DNA of 64,000 nucleotides from contig JADKIW010000001.1 in the NCBI GenBank assembly GCA_016721115.1, positions 3,859,501-3,923,500 of the forward strand, in the 5' to 3' direction. The DNA comes from Candidatus Defluviilinea proxima. Lineage in GTDB: Bacteria > Chloroflexota > Anaerolineae > Anaerolineales > Villigracilaceae. The notes below the pieces were generated by a model. The model worked only from the letters and a program-made list of their open reading frames with translations, was not told the origin of the DNA and ran no database searches. This document shows positions 1 to 8,932 of the stretch, one piece after another; position 1 is the first letter of the stretch; each line of letters starts with the position of its first letter. A program made the translations under genes and the position numbers.

Positions 1-1974
1 TTCCAACGGCACAGGCAAGATTCCCTTATTCTTCTTGCCACTGGACTCAGCGATGATCTGCTCGACCCAGCCTGCAAAAGCGGACAAAGGCGCGTCAGCT
101 ATAACGGTGAGTTTGTCTCTGCCTCGAAGGGCCGCTTCGCCAATGACAGCTCCCAGCGCCAAACCAGGGTTGCGCGCCGCAGGGATATGCTCGCCACACT
201 GTGCACGCATCGAGTCTGTTTTGTCGAGGAGTTGGGGCAAGTCAATACCAAGCAACGCCGCAGGGACAAGACCAAAGTCGGTCAATGCAGAGTAACGTCC
301 GCCGACGAATTGATCGGCTGTAAAGATCTTTCTAAACTTGCGTTTCTTTGCCAAGGCTTCAAGCGATGTATTTGCATCGGTCGTAGCAATGAAGTGCGAG
401 CCATCTTTCTTGCTCAACTTCCAGAAGTAGTCAAATGCCGCCATCACTTCAGCGGTGCCGCCTGATTTACTGGCGACAATGTACAAAGTCTTTTCAGGAG
501 GAAATTCCTGCGCGGCTTGCAAAACTTGAGCAGGGTCAGTTGAATCGAGAATGCCCAGTTTCATGGGGGATTGCATCCCAGCGGCGGAGTACAGCAAGCT
601 GAACACTTCCGCAGTAAGCGATGAACCACCCATACCCAGGATCAACACACGATCCATCTTGGCTTTCTTGACTTCTTTTGCGAAGGACGTGTATTCCTTC
701 AACAGCTTGCGAGCCTTCTCGGTGGAGTCCAGCCAACCCATACGGATGGTGACTTCATGTTGACCTTCTTTATCTTTGGCAGGAGCCCAAAGGAATGGGT
801 CACCTTTCCAAAGGCGGGCGGGGACAGAATCCGCTTCCAGCTGAGCGATCCGCTTCGAAACAGGACCAGCTATAGGTCCAAGAGAAGAGGCGGCGGCTTT
901 TCGTCTCGCATCAATCGTACCAAGCAGTTGTGTGAATGCATCTTCGAAAGCCTTGACGCCTTCGTCTTCCAATTCCTGAGTTACGGCATCCATCGAAATG
1001 CCAAGCGCTTCAAGTTGTTTAAGCGCTTCACGCGAACCGTCAATGTCGCGCACGAGGGTCATGGCAGGGTTGCCATGATCGCGAAAAGCATCGAGCGTGG
1101 CAGGTGGAACGGTGTTGACGGTTTCGGGTCCGATGAGGGTGTCAATATAAAGGGTATCGGGATAAGCGGGATTTTTGGTGCCCGTGCTCGCCCACAACGG
1201 ACGCTGGACACGCGCGCTCTTAACCTTGAGATTCTCCCAGCGACGACCTGCAAAGGTTTGCTGATAGAGATCGTAAGCGAGCTTGGCGTTGGCGATGGCA
1301 GCTTTGCCTTTGAGATCGGAGCCATCAGCAAGTTTGGGATCGATCTTAGAATCGACACGAGAGACGAAGAACGAAGCGACCGAAGCGATATGGTCAATGG
1401 GGTGTCCAGCGGCGGCGCGTTCTTCAAGACCACTGAGGTAGGCGTCCATCACTTCGGCGTAGCGAGTGAGGGAGAAGATCAGCGTGACGTTGACGTTGAC
1501 ACCTGCGGCGATCGCCTTGCGAATGGCAGGGATGCCCGCTTTTGTGGCAGGGATCTTGACCATGAGGTTTTTGCGTCCGACACGCGCCCAGAGTTGTTGT
1601 GCTTGCGCGGCGGTGGCTTCGGTATCATGCGCCAGATACGGGCTGACCTCGAGGCTGACGTACCCATCTCCGCCATTGGTTTCTTCATAAAGCGGAGCGA
1701 AGGCGTCGCAGGCGGCTTTGATATCTTCGATGGCAAGTTGCCAGAAGATCTTTTCCGCATCCCAGCCTGCCCACGCCAGCGGAGTAAGCGCCGAGTCGTA
1801 ATCGTTCGTCTTGGCGATGGCGTTGTTGAAGATGGTTGGATTCGATGTGACGCCGCGAATGTCGCCACGATCGATCATGGCTTTGAGTTCGCCAGTCTCC
1901 AATAACTTCCTTTGAATATTGTCGTACCAAATTGACTGACCTAATGCTGTTAATTTTTTAATTGATTCTGACAT
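1..1974 (-). CDS. tal-pgi: Bifunctional transaldolase / glucose-6-phosphate isomerase (3' end outside window)
   Basis: Reading the minus strand from ATG at 1974 (GAGGA ribosome site 7 bases upstream) gives an open frame of 658 codons that runs off the window edge. Residues 1 to about 370 are a transaldolase domain: WYDN with the conserved Asp near 18, TSNPTIF near 43, and the Schiff-base lysine in MVKIPAT (K140). A phosphoglucose isomerase domain follows, with GMGGSS near residue 445 forming the sugar-phosphate site. The fused protein links the end of the non-oxidative pentose phosphate pathway to glycolysis and is known from actinobacteria, cyanobacteria and Chloroflexota. It is last in the tkt operon. 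The missing part should hold the PGI C-terminus, including its catalytic residues. Confidence 0.93.
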   Translation of the reverse strand, partial: MSESIKKLTALGQSIWYDNIQRKLLETGELKAMIDRGDIRGVTSNPTIFNNAIAKTNDYDSALTPLAWAGWDAEKIFWQLAIEDIKAACDAFAPLYEETNGGDGYVSLEVSPYLAHDTEATAAQAQQLWARVGRKNLMVKIPATKAGIPAIRKAIAAGVNVNVTLIFSLTRYAEVMDAYLSGLEERAAAGHPIDHIASVASFFVSRVDSKIDPKLADGSDLKGKAAIANAKLAYDLYQQTFAGRRWENLKVKSARVQRPLWASTGTKNPAYPDTLYIDTLIGPETVNTVPPATLDAFRDHGNPAMTLVRDIDGSREALKQLEALGISMDAVTQELEDEGVKAFEDAFTQLLGTIDARRKAAASSLGPIAGPVSKRIAQLEADSVPARLWKGDPFLWAPAKDKEGQHEVTIRMGWLDSTEKARKLLKEYTSFAKEVKKAKMDRVLILGMGGSSLTAEVFSLLYSAAGMQSPMKLGILDSTDPAQVLQAAQEFPPEKTLYIVASKSGGTAEVMAAFDYFWKLSKKDGSHFIATTDANTSLEALAKKRKFRKIFTADQFVGGRYSALTDFGLVPAALLGIDLPQLLDKTDSMRAQCGEHIPAARNPGLALGAVIGEAALRGRDKLTVIADAPLSAFAGWVEQIIAESSGKKNKGILPVPLE

Positions 1975-2052
1975 GTTATTTTCCTCAAGGTTTTGGTGAC
2001 CTTTCAAGTCACGGTATTTTTCGTTCGGGTTATAAAAGAGTTCGTTGTTTTA

Positions 2053-2673
2053 TCACCATTTATTTTCATAACGGTTCTTTAAAATCATATATGCGCCATA
2101 ATAAAATACAAGGAAAGAAATCGAAAATGGAACAAATCCGTCCAAGTTTATATCGAAGTAACTGCGTAACATAAAATCCAAAGCAAACCCACCAAGGATT
2201 GTGGGGATGGCAGAAATTAGTAATGCCCGTTGCGTCATAACATCGTTTACAATTAGCTTACCATCCATTTGAGATGGTTGAATTTTCTTTTCATCAAGAA
2301 GTCTTTGAAATGCAGAAAGTAATTCGTCGCCATTTTTCATATTCATCAATGATATTCGTCGTTGACCAAATTTTATCTGTGTAAAGCCAATATCTGTTAA
2401 TTCGCTGTACAGAAAAGTGATGGGGTTTATAAATCGTCGAACAAAGATAATTTTGTCCTCCTGAAAAATTATCTTTAAAAAACTATTTCTCACCCAATTT
2501 ACTAAACCCCAAACGCCTAGCAACAAGATAAAAACGGTAAACAGAACAAAGGACAATTCCTTAACGTCAAAAAATAGAATAGCGAGAACCAACGCACCAC
2601 CCAACATTGTCAATATTGGTCCTGCAATTCGGTCCATAATTCGGTGTTTCGGTTTAAAAATATCCTCGGACAT
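2053..2673 (-). CDS. Uncharacterised membrane protein, four helices
   Basis: This 206-residue protein is not recognised. Two hydrophobic segments at about 15-35 and 40-60 are followed by a soluble middle section (about 65-145) and two more hydrophobic segments near 150-170 and 180-198. The middle part has a beta-rich pattern (KIIFQEDKIIFVRRF) like PH-type domains of other bacterial membrane proteins, which is only a resemblance. It lies between rpiB and tal-pgi with short gaps (2 bases from rpiB), so it is probably cotranscribed with the pentose phosphate genes, but nothing in it suggests an enzyme of that pathway. It is more AT-rich than its neighbours. Confidence 0.7.
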   Translation of the reverse strand: MSEDIFKPKHRIMDRIAGPILTMLGGALVLAILFFDVKELSFVLFTVFILLLGVWGLVNWVRNSFLKIIFQEDKIIFVRRFINPITFLYSELTDIGFTQIKFGQRRISLMNMKNGDELLSAFQRLLDEKKIQPSQMDGKLIVNDVMTQRALLISAIPTILGGFALDFMLRSYFDINLDGFVPFSISFLVFYYGAYMILKNRYENKW

Positions 2674-2675
2674 AT

Positions 2676-3137
2676 TTAATACTGTTTTTGTTCTAACTTA
2701 TGTATCTTCTCAACGCGTCTTACCAACCTCTCACCACCTGCTTTATTGCCCTGATACTCCGCACCAAGAAAGGCCTGGATCAAGACAATCGCAAGCTCCA
2801 CGCCAACGACACGACCGCCAAGACAGAGCACATTCATATCGTCGTGAGCGACTCCTTGCGAGGCAGAGTAAGTGTCATGGCAAATGGATGCGTAGATGCC
2901 TTTCATCTTGTTGGCGGCGATGCAGGCTCCCACGCCCGATCCGCAAACGACGATACCACGCTCAGCTTCTCCGTTTTGGATGGCACGTCCCACCTTTTCG
3001 GTGAAGTCGGGGAAATCCACGCTGTCGGCGGAGTTCGTACCCATGTCAATGGGTTCGTGTCCCGCCGCGCGGACAGTATCCAGCACAGTTTGTTTAAGGG
3101 GAAAGCCCCCGTGATCAAATCCAACAGCTACTTTCAT
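2676..3137 (-). CDS. rpiB: Ribose-5-phosphate isomerase B
   Basis: This enzyme interconverts ribose 5-phosphate and ribulose 5-phosphate in the cytosol. At 153 residues it has the usual RpiB length. DHGG at 8-11 binds the sugar phosphate and CGSGVGACIAANK starting at C65 carries the catalytic cysteine and anion hole. The later GGRVVG segment is also typical. It sits between the small membrane protein downstream of tkt and tal-pgi, so the operon supplies most of the non-oxidative pentose phosphate pathway. RpiB and LacAB are close relatives. The single-gene form and its operon partners favour RpiB. Confidence 0.93.
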   Translation of the reverse strand: MKVAVGFDHGGFPLKQTVLDTVRAAGHEPIDMGTNSADSVDFPDFTEKVGRAIQNGEAERGIVVCGSGVGACIAANKMKGIYASICHDTYSASQGVAHDDMNVLCLGGRVVGVELAIVLIQAFLGAEYQGNKAGGERLVRRVEKIHKLEQKQY

Positions 3138-3150
3138 ATTTCATTCACCT

Positions 3151-3360
3151 CTAAAACCAGTTTGCACCGATCATGATCTCAATGCCTTTGGCGAACATAA
3201 AGATGCCCACGCCAAAATAAATGACACGGGCAATCTTATCGCCAAACACAATGTTTAAAAGCTTTCCAGGGCGTGTCACAAATCTCCAGTTCATTGCAGC
3301 ACCAAGCATTACTAACACACCAATTAAAATCAAGAGCAGACCGGGAAGCCAGGTGTCCAT
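3151..3360 (-). CDS. Small membrane protein, two helices
   Basis: A 69-residue protein with one hydrophobic segment at about 5-25 and a second at about 45-63, joined by a short basic loop (NWRFVTRPGKLLN). The start is two bases after the tkt stop codon and the next gene follows at 13 bases, so it is almost certainly part of the tkt-rpiB operon. I recognise no family. It could be a membrane anchor or a small regulator, but the sequence does not say which. Support comes from the tight spacing and from the clean hydrophobic pattern over its whole length. Confidence 0.65.
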   Translation of the reverse strand: MDTWLPGLLLILIGVLVMLGAAMNWRFVTRPGKLLNIVFGDKIARVIYFGVGIFMFAKGIEIMIGANWF

Positions 3361-3362
3361 GC

Positions 3363-5339
3363 TTACTTAAGCACTTCCTTCGCACGGGCAACAACATTAT
3401 CCACTGTAAAGCCAAACTTCTCGAAGATGATCTTTGCAGGGGCAGATGCGCCGTAGTGGTCAATGCCAATCACGGACTTGGCGTATCGATGCCAGCCCAT
3501 GCTGGTCGCAGCTTCGACGGCGAGTCTTGCTTGAATCTTCTTCGGCAAGACAGATTCTTTATAAGCCTCGTCCTGTTTCTCGAACAGTTCCCAACTCGGG
3601 AAGGAAACCACACGAACACCTTTGCCTTCTTCATGAAGCTTCTGCGCCGCATCCAAGATCAAGCTCACCTCCGAGCCAGATGCCATGAGGATCACTTCAG
3701 GCGTGCCGAAATCTTTCAACACGTACGCACCCTTGCTCACTGTCTCACCAGTTGCCAGTTCGAAGGTTGGGAGGTTTTGGCGTGTGAGCGCCAAAGCCGT
3801 CGGCCCATCTCTGCGAGAGATAGCCACCTTCCACGCCTCACGGACCTCATTCGCATCTGCAGGGCGGATGGTAACAAGATTGGGGATCGAGCGCAAGGAA
3901 ATCAACTGTTCAATTGGTTGATGCGTGGGGCCATCTTCACCAACCCCAATACTATCGTGAGTGAGGACAAATATCGAAGGGATGTGTGAAATTGCCGCAA
4001 CACGAACCGCTGGCTTCAAATAGTCAGAGAAGATCAGGAATGTGCCACCATAAGCAATGATGCCACCAAAGACATTCATACCATTCAAGGCCGCGGCCAT
4101 GGCGTGTTCACGCACACCGAAATGGAAGTTGCGTCCTTCATAGGATTCTTTTTGGAAGGCGGTAGCTCCGTCAATTTTGGTATTATTCGAGGGAGCCAGG
4201 TCCGCAGACCCACCAATGAATTCTGGGATGGCAGAAGCCAAGGCATTGATCACCTTGCCTGAAGAGGCACGAGTCGCCATGCCTTTTGGATCGACAGGGA
4301 AGGCTGGCAATGCCGCTTCCCAATTGTCAGGAAGTTTGCCAGCAATACGACGATTCAACTCAGCACCTAGTTCAGGGTGCAGGCGTCCGTATGCTTCGAG
4401 CTTCATCTTCCAATCCGTTTCGAGTTCACGGCCCTTATCCACTGCTTTGCGGAAGAATGCCAACGCATCGTCAGGGACGTAGAAACGCGGCTCGGTCGGC
4501 CAACCGACATTCTGTTTCGCGGCATTCAGTTCTTCATCACCAAGAGGTTCGCCATGTGCCTTGGATGTTCCTTGTTTCTTTGGCGCGCCAAACCCAATGA
4601 TCGTACGGCACATAATGATGGACGGACGCGGGTCTGCTTTGGCTTTCTTGATGGCGGCATCGATCGCTTCCACATCGTTGCCATCTTCCACTTTTTGAAC
4701 GTGCCAGCCATAAGCTTCAAAACGCTTGCCACGATCTTCGGTGAAGGCAATATCAGTGGAGCCGTCAATCGAGATGTGGTTGTCATCGTAGAGATAAATG
4801 ATACGGCCGAGTTGCATGTGTCCCGCCATGGATGCGGCCTCGGAAGCGATGCCTTCCATCAAGTCACCGTCTGTGACGATGGCATAGATGTAGGATTGGA
4901 TAATCTCATGCCCGGGCTTGTTAAAGATCGCCGCGAGATGCGCCTGTGCGATGGCCATGCCTACGCCGGTGGCAAACCCCTGACCGAGAGGACCAGTGGT
5001 CATTTCTACGCCGGGGGTCCAGCCGTATTCAGGGTGGCCCGGAGTTTTGCTCCCCCACTGGCGGAAGTTCTTCAGCTCCTCGAGCGGGAGGTCGTAACCC
5101 GTCAGATGAAGCAAAGAATACAGGAGCATTGAACCATGCCCACCCGAAAGGATGAAGCGGTCGCGTCCCATCCACTTGGGATTGCGCGGATTATGTCTCA
5201 GGTGGCGCGTCCAAATGGTGTACGCCATTGCGGCGGCTCCCATAGGAAGGCCGGGGTGGCCTGAGTTGGCTTGCTGTACTCCGTCTGCTGAAAGGAAACG
5301 GAGGGTGTTAATGGCTTTATTTTGGAGTTCGTCTGTCAT
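3363..5339 (-). CDS. tkt: Transketolase
   Basis: Full-length transketolase (658 residues, normal for the family). It is a thiamine diphosphate enzyme that moves two-carbon units between sugar phosphates in the pentose phosphate pathway. Visible signatures are SGHPGLP at the N-terminus, GHGSMLLYS, the ThDP/metal motif around TDGDLMEGIASEA, and GVREHAM with the catalytic glutamate near residue 410, followed by the C-terminal domain (AVEAATSMGWHRY). It is the first gene of a minus-strand operon with rpiB and tal-pgi. The divergent kinase gene begins about 130 bases upstream, so the 5340-5466 gap probably carries both promoters. Confidence 0.96.
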   Translation of the reverse strand: MTDELQNKAINTLRFLSADGVQQANSGHPGLPMGAAAMAYTIWTRHLRHNPRNPKWMGRDRFILSGGHGSMLLYSLLHLTGYDLPLEELKNFRQWGSKTPGHPEYGWTPGVEMTTGPLGQGFATGVGMAIAQAHLAAIFNKPGHEIIQSYIYAIVTDGDLMEGIASEAASMAGHMQLGRIIYLYDDNHISIDGSTDIAFTEDRGKRFEAYGWHVQKVEDGNDVEAIDAAIKKAKADPRPSIIMCRTIIGFGAPKKQGTSKAHGEPLGDEELNAAKQNVGWPTEPRFYVPDDALAFFRKAVDKGRELETDWKMKLEAYGRLHPELGAELNRRIAGKLPDNWEAALPAFPVDPKGMATRASSGKVINALASAIPEFIGGSADLAPSNNTKIDGATAFQKESYEGRNFHFGVREHAMAAALNGMNVFGGIIAYGGTFLIFSDYLKPAVRVAAISHIPSIFVLTHDSIGVGEDGPTHQPIEQLISLRSIPNLVTIRPADANEVREAWKVAISRRDGPTALALTRQNLPTFELATGETVSKGAYVLKDFGTPEVILMASGSEVSLILDAAQKLHEEGKGVRVVSFPSWELFEKQDEAYKESVLPKKIQARLAVEAATSMGWHRYAKSVIGIDHYGASAPAKIIFEKFGFTVDNVVARAKEVLK

Positions 5340-5432
5340 GTTTGAGTAACCTGTTCGTGTAAGATATACACTATTTTACCATCGGTATTCAAGGTATAGT
5401 AGCTTGCGGCTACAAATTGTGACCGCTCTGGG

Positions 5433-5438
5433 TATAAT
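5433..5438 (+). promoter_or_regulatory. -10 element upstream of the NahK-like kinase gene
   Basis: A perfect TATAAT lies 28 bases upstream of the TTG start at 5467. No good -35 box is visible at 16-18 bases, so this is only half of a promoter. Its position inside the longest possible frame is one reason for choosing the later start codon. Confidence 0.4.
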
Positions 5439-5466
5439 TCAGAAATCACAATTTTGGAGAACGCAC

Positions 5467-6558
5467 TTGCACCAACTTTCAATTGCACAGGAATTTTATC
5501 CCGGGGGACAGGTTCTTGAGATCAGGGAATTCGGCAACGGCAACATCAACGACACATATCTTGTCACTACCAATTCGACCGAAGAACGAAATTTCATATT
5601 ACAGCGCATTAATACACACGTCTTCAAACAACCAAAACTCATTATGCAAAACATGCGCGCCTTCACCGAACATATGCGCAGACGCGCACGCGATGAAGGA
5701 CATCGTTGGGAAATGCCACGCGTTCTTTCCACGCAAAAGGGAACTGATTACCACTTGGATGCCGACAATAATTTTTGGCGAGCAATCAGCTACGTAAAAA
5801 ATGCCAGATCGTACGACACGATCCGCGATCTCAACCACGCGCGCGAAGTGGGATACGCGCTCGGTGCATTTCAAAACTTGATCAGCGATTTACCCATCGA
5901 CCAGCTTGCTGACACACTCGAGGGCTTTCACATCACGCCGCGTTATCTGGGTCAATACGATCATGCACTTTCGCAAAACGGTTTCAAATCCAACCCCGAA
6001 CTCAAGTATTGCCTTGAGTTCGTAGAACAACGCCGTGCACTCGCGCACATTCTTGAAGATGCACGCGAACAGGGTAAACTCCAACTGCGTGCCATGCACG
6101 GCGACCCCAAGGTCAATAACGTGATGATCGAAGAGTCAACGGGACGTGCCATCAGCATCGTGGATCTTGACACGGTCAAGCCCGGCCTCATCCATTACGA
6201 TATCGGGGACTGTATGCGTTCGGGATGCAACCCTCTCGGCGAGGAGACTGAAAACTGGGAGGCGGTTCGCTTCGACCCCGAAACTGGTTCAGCGATCCTA
6301 GAAGGGTATCTCGCCCAAGCCCGCGCCTTCCTGACAACTTCCGATTACGAATATCTTTTCGACTCCATGCGATTACTGGCCTTCGAACTCGGCATCCGCT
6401 TTCTCACCGACCACATCGCAGGAAATGTTTACTTCAAAGTGAAGCACCCCAAACACAACCTACAACGCGCACTTGTCCAATTCAAGTTAACTGAATCTAT
6501 CGAAGCCCACGAAGCGGACATCCGCAACATCATCGCGAAGATGGTTGTAGTGGAATAG
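5467..6558 (+). CDS. NahK-like sugar kinase (aminoglycoside phosphotransferase fold)
   Basis: A 363-residue kinase of the choline kinase/aminoglycoside phosphotransferase fold. The pattern GNGNINDTY followed by ILQRIN and VFKQP resembles N-acetylhexosamine 1-kinase (NahK) and relatives. The catalytic loop is MHGDPKVNNVMI and the metal-binding segment is IVDLDTVKPG, followed by DIGDCMRSG. The frame is open back to 5404, but the TTG at 5467 has GGAGA six bases upstream and a TATAAT between the two candidates, so I prefer 5467. It probably phosphorylates an amino sugar or another sugar at C1. The substrate cannot be read from sequence, and antibiotic resistance is unlikely. Confidence 0.75.
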   Translation: MHQLSIAQEFYPGGQVLEIREFGNGNINDTYLVTTNSTEERNFILQRINTHVFKQPKLIMQNMRAFTEHMRRRARDEGHRWEMPRVLSTQKGTDYHLDADNNFWRAISYVKNARSYDTIRDLNHAREVGYALGAFQNLISDLPIDQLADTLEGFHITPRYLGQYDHALSQNGFKSNPELKYCLEFVEQRRALAHILEDAREQGKLQLRAMHGDPKVNNVMIEESTGRAISIVDLDTVKPGLIHYDIGDCMRSGCNPLGEETENWEAVRFDPETGSAILEGYLAQARAFLTTSDYEYLFDSMRLLAFELGIRFLTDHIAGNVYFKVKHPKHNLQRALVQFKLTESIEAHEADIRNIIAKMVVVE

Positions 6559-6569
6559 AAGGCAAACAC

Positions 6570-7091
6570 GTGCCACCATTTCAACTTGTCCCGTTTGGGA
6601 AACACAATATCCCTGATATTGCAATTACTGGCGTAGCCACCAGACTGGACAATCAACTCTCAATTCGCTACGAAGTTAGCGGAGATGTTGGGCGAATCTT
6701 ATTTCCTGTTCTGTCTATCTCCCCTTCCCGCAAAGACGACTTGTGGAAAGCAACTTGCTTCGAGTTCTTCCTCGCCATTCCCGATCAACCACAATATTGG
6801 GAATTCAACATGTCTCCATCTGGCGATTGGAATGCGTATCAGATGGAAGCCTATCGCAGGATAGGCTTTTGCGAAGAAATTTCCATCTCACATTTGCCGT
6901 TTCAATTTGCATTACCCAATCTTGAACTCTCGGTAAATTTGAGCCCTCTTTTTCGGCCTACGCAACCGCTCCACATCGGAATCACTGCCATCATCCAAAC
7001 TCTTGACGGAATGGAAACCTATTGGACGCTTGCACACCCCGGGCCACAAGCAGATTTTCATTTGAGAGAAAGTTTCATACTTTCTCTATAA
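6570..7091 (+). CDS. DOMON-like domain protein
   Basis: A 173-residue soluble protein starting with GTG, 11 bases after the kinase stop. The segment KDDLWKATCFEFFLAIPD followed by YWEFNMSPSGDWNAY is characteristic of the DOMON_murB-like family, a small beta-sandwich group of unknown function often next to murB or sugar-kinase genes. There is no signal peptide or membrane segment, so it should be cytoplasmic. Such domains bind heme or sugar in other proteins, but the residues used here are unknown. Spacing suggests it is cotranscribed with the upstream kinase. Confidence 0.7.
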   Translation: MPPFQLVPFGKHNIPDIAITGVATRLDNQLSIRYEVSGDVGRILFPVLSISPSRKDDLWKATCFEFFLAIPDQPQYWEFNMSPSGDWNAYQMEAYRRIGFCEEISISHLPFQFALPNLELSVNLSPLFRPTQPLHIGITAIIQTLDGMETYWTLAHPGPQADFHLRESFILSL

Positions 7092-7128
7092 AGTAAGATT
7101 TCAGCAAAAGCAACAATCCAAGAAGAAC

Positions 7129-7671
7129 ATGAATACAACTCAACGCAGAATCGCATATGTCATCATACTCGCCCTTGGCCTTGCTTGGATTCTCATAAGC
7201 ACAGATAAGTCAGGTACATCCACATCAGGCAAGATACCTGCACCTCAGCAAGGATTCCTTGCGCCTGATTTTGAGCTCAACACTACAACAGGCGAAACCA
7301 TTAAGCTCTCCGACCTGCGCGGACAGGCGGTGCTGGTTAACTTGTGGGCGACGTGGTGCCCACCTTGTCGCGCAGAAATGCCCGCTATCGAAAAGATCTA
7401 CAACGAGTATAAAGATAAAGGGCTAGTCGTGCTTGCCGTCAACATGACCTATCAAGACACTGCTTCCGACATTGCACCTTTCGTAGATGAATACGATCTC
7501 ACCTTTCCCATTCTGCTCGATGAGACAGGCAAAGTTGGGGCAGATTATCAGTTACGCTCTCTTCCATCATCATTCTTCATAAATCGCGAAGGAATTATCA
7601 ATGAAGTTGTTATTGGCGGCCCAATGGCTGAGGCCTTGCTTCGAACACGTATAGAGGAAATACTAAAATGA
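7129..7671 (+). CDS. TlpA/ResA-like membrane-anchored thioredoxin
   Basis: A 180-residue protein with one N-terminal hydrophobic anchor (about 8-25) and an extracytoplasmic thioredoxin-fold domain from about 40. The redox motif is WCPPC with cysteines 77 and 80, preceded by LVNLWATW. The cis-proline segment LRSLPSSFF is near 145. Proteins of this kind reduce disulfides in apocytochrome c, oxidase copper sites or other exported proteins. The next gene starts four bases before this stop (ATGA-type overlap), so the two products are probably made together. No DsbD/CcdA reductant is encoded nearby. Confidence 0.88.
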   Translation: MNTTQRRIAYVIILALGLAWILISTDKSGTSTSGKIPAPQQGFLAPDFELNTTTGETIKLSDLRGQAVLVNLWATWCPPCRAEMPAIEKIYNEYKDKGLVVLAVNMTYQDTASDIAPFVDEYDLTFPILLDETGKVGADYQLRSLPSSFFINREGIINEVVIGGPMAEALLRTRIEEILK

Positions 7672-8399
7672 TAGAAGCTTTCCGCGCGTTATTCGCTCCG
7701 CCTCGCCATCTCCTTCTCATTGTCGTTGCCGTGTGGGTTGGCCTTGCGCTCGCTGAAAAACGGACCGAGCGTCATGGGGTCTCAAAAGACCAACTGAACA
7801 ACGCCGTATTTTTTAGCATCATCGGGTACATCGTTGGCGGACGAATCCTGTTCGCACTCTCCAACCTTTCTGCATTTGCGCAAAGCCCACTCAACATCTT
7901 CTCTCCCAACTTAAATCTCTTCGACCCAGCAAGCGGGCTACTCACAGCCATCCTTGTCAGTTTCATCTATGGTCAACGACAAAAACTCAACCTCTGGCAA
8001 ACGCTCGATTCCCTCACTCCCCTTTTCGCTACACTCGCCATCGGTCTTCCCCTTGCCCATCTTGCCGAAGGCACAGCATTCGGAAACCCGACAACTGTCC
8101 CTTGGGGGATTGACCTTTGGAATGCCACCCGCCATCCGACTCAAATCTACGAACTGCTCGCTTCACTCTTAATCTTCGGCCTGGTCTGGTCTCAAAAAAT
8201 CGATTCTCCCCGGGGCATTCTCTTTCTCAACTTTGTTTCACTAACGGCTGGCTCACGTCTCTTCCTCGAATCCTTTCGCGGTGATAGTACTTTAATATTT
8301 GGAGAATTTCGGCTAGCCCAAATCGTGGCATGGGTTGCGTTAGCCGTGGTATTATTTATAAGTGATAAGTTGAGACAACAAGCGGCATCAACACCATAA
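7668..8399 (+). CDS. Degenerate prolipoprotein diacylglyceryl transferase-like membrane protein
   Basis: A 243-residue polytopic membrane protein with about six to seven hydrophobic segments. RHPTQIYELLAS and GSRLFLESFRGD match the C-terminal half of Lgt, including the conserved arginine there. The segment that should be HGGLIG, with the essential histidine, reads PASGLLTA, and the GRLGNF arginine is also absent (LAHLAEG). It is therefore a family relative that has probably lost canonical lipoprotein acylation. It overlaps the TlpA-like gene and contains no cysteine, so it is unlikely to carry electrons. Its role is unknown; it may be a lipid-handling or anchoring partner of the thioredoxin. 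Confidence 0.7.
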   Translation: MIEAFRALFAPPRHLLLIVVAVWVGLALAEKRTERHGVSKDQLNNAVFFSIIGYIVGGRILFALSNLSAFAQSPLNIFSPNLNLFDPASGLLTAILVSFIYGQRQKLNLWQTLDSLTPLFATLAIGLPLAHLAEGTAFGNPTTVPWGIDLWNATRHPTQIYELLASLLIFGLVWSQKIDSPRGILFLNFVSLTAGSRLFLESFRGDSTLIFGEFRLAQIVAWVALAVVLFISDKLRQQAASTP

Positions 8400-8497
8400 T
8401 ATCCATCACTAGTAACCTCATACACATCTTACACAGAATAAATACAACTCACTTCTACGCCAACCTGCCTACGCGCAAGAAAAAGGACAAACCAAAC

Positions 8498-8854
8498 ATG
8501 GACAAGGTCATTATCAAGAATTTACTTGTAAGAGGAATTATCGGGGTTAACGAAGATGAACGCAAACGCGCTCAAGACATATTGATCAACGCCACCCTCT
8601 TTACCGATACACATCGCGCGGCGGAGACGGACGATATCAATGATTGTGTCAATTACAGCACCATGTCCAAGAGGATCATGTCACATGCCGAAACTGCAGA
8701 ACGATTCACTGTGGAAGCGTTGGCAGGCGATCTCGCAAAATTATGTCTTGAAGAAACTGGTGTGCAAAAAGTAATCGTCCGCGTGGAAAAACCAAGAGCT
8801 GTCCGTTTTGTGGAATCAGTTGGAGTGGAGATCGAACGAAGCCGGGATGAGTAG
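8498..8854 (+). CDS. folB: Dihydroneopterin aldolase
   Basis: A 118-residue enzyme of folate synthesis that cleaves dihydroneopterin to 6-hydroxymethyl-dihydropterin and glycolaldehyde. The active-site glutamate is in VNEDERKRAQ (E21), Y53 is in the NYSTM motif and the catalytic lysine is K98 in VRVEKPRAV. Length is typical. It faces folE, which encodes the first step of the same pathway, on the opposite strand across a 78-base gap, so the two are neighbours in pathway but not in one transcript. Confidence 0.93.
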   Translation: MDKVIIKNLLVRGIIGVNEDERKRAQDILINATLFTDTHRAAETDDINDCVNYSTMSKRIMSHAETAERFTVEALAGDLAKLCLEETGVQKVIVRVEKPRAVRFVESVGVEIERSRDE

Positions 8855-8932
8855 GATAGGAAAAACGTCCCGAAAGATCAAGTTGATCGGACAGAAGCAA
8901 ACGTCCGCTTAAGAGAGAACGAGCGGTCTACG

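Noticed and set aside
757..1905. Long open frame on the plus strand (382 codons)
   Set aside because: It is antisense to the tal-pgi gene, which has clear transaldolase and PGI motifs on the minus strand. The plus product has no recognisable domain.
3273..5132. Plus-strand open frames of 238 and 251 codons within the transketolase locus
   Set aside because: Antisense shadows of tkt; low-complexity composition and no ribosome sites.
5467..6558. Aminoglycoside resistance gene
   Set aside because: The fold is shared, but the residues around the catalytic loop and the N-terminal pattern fit NahK-like sugar kinases better.
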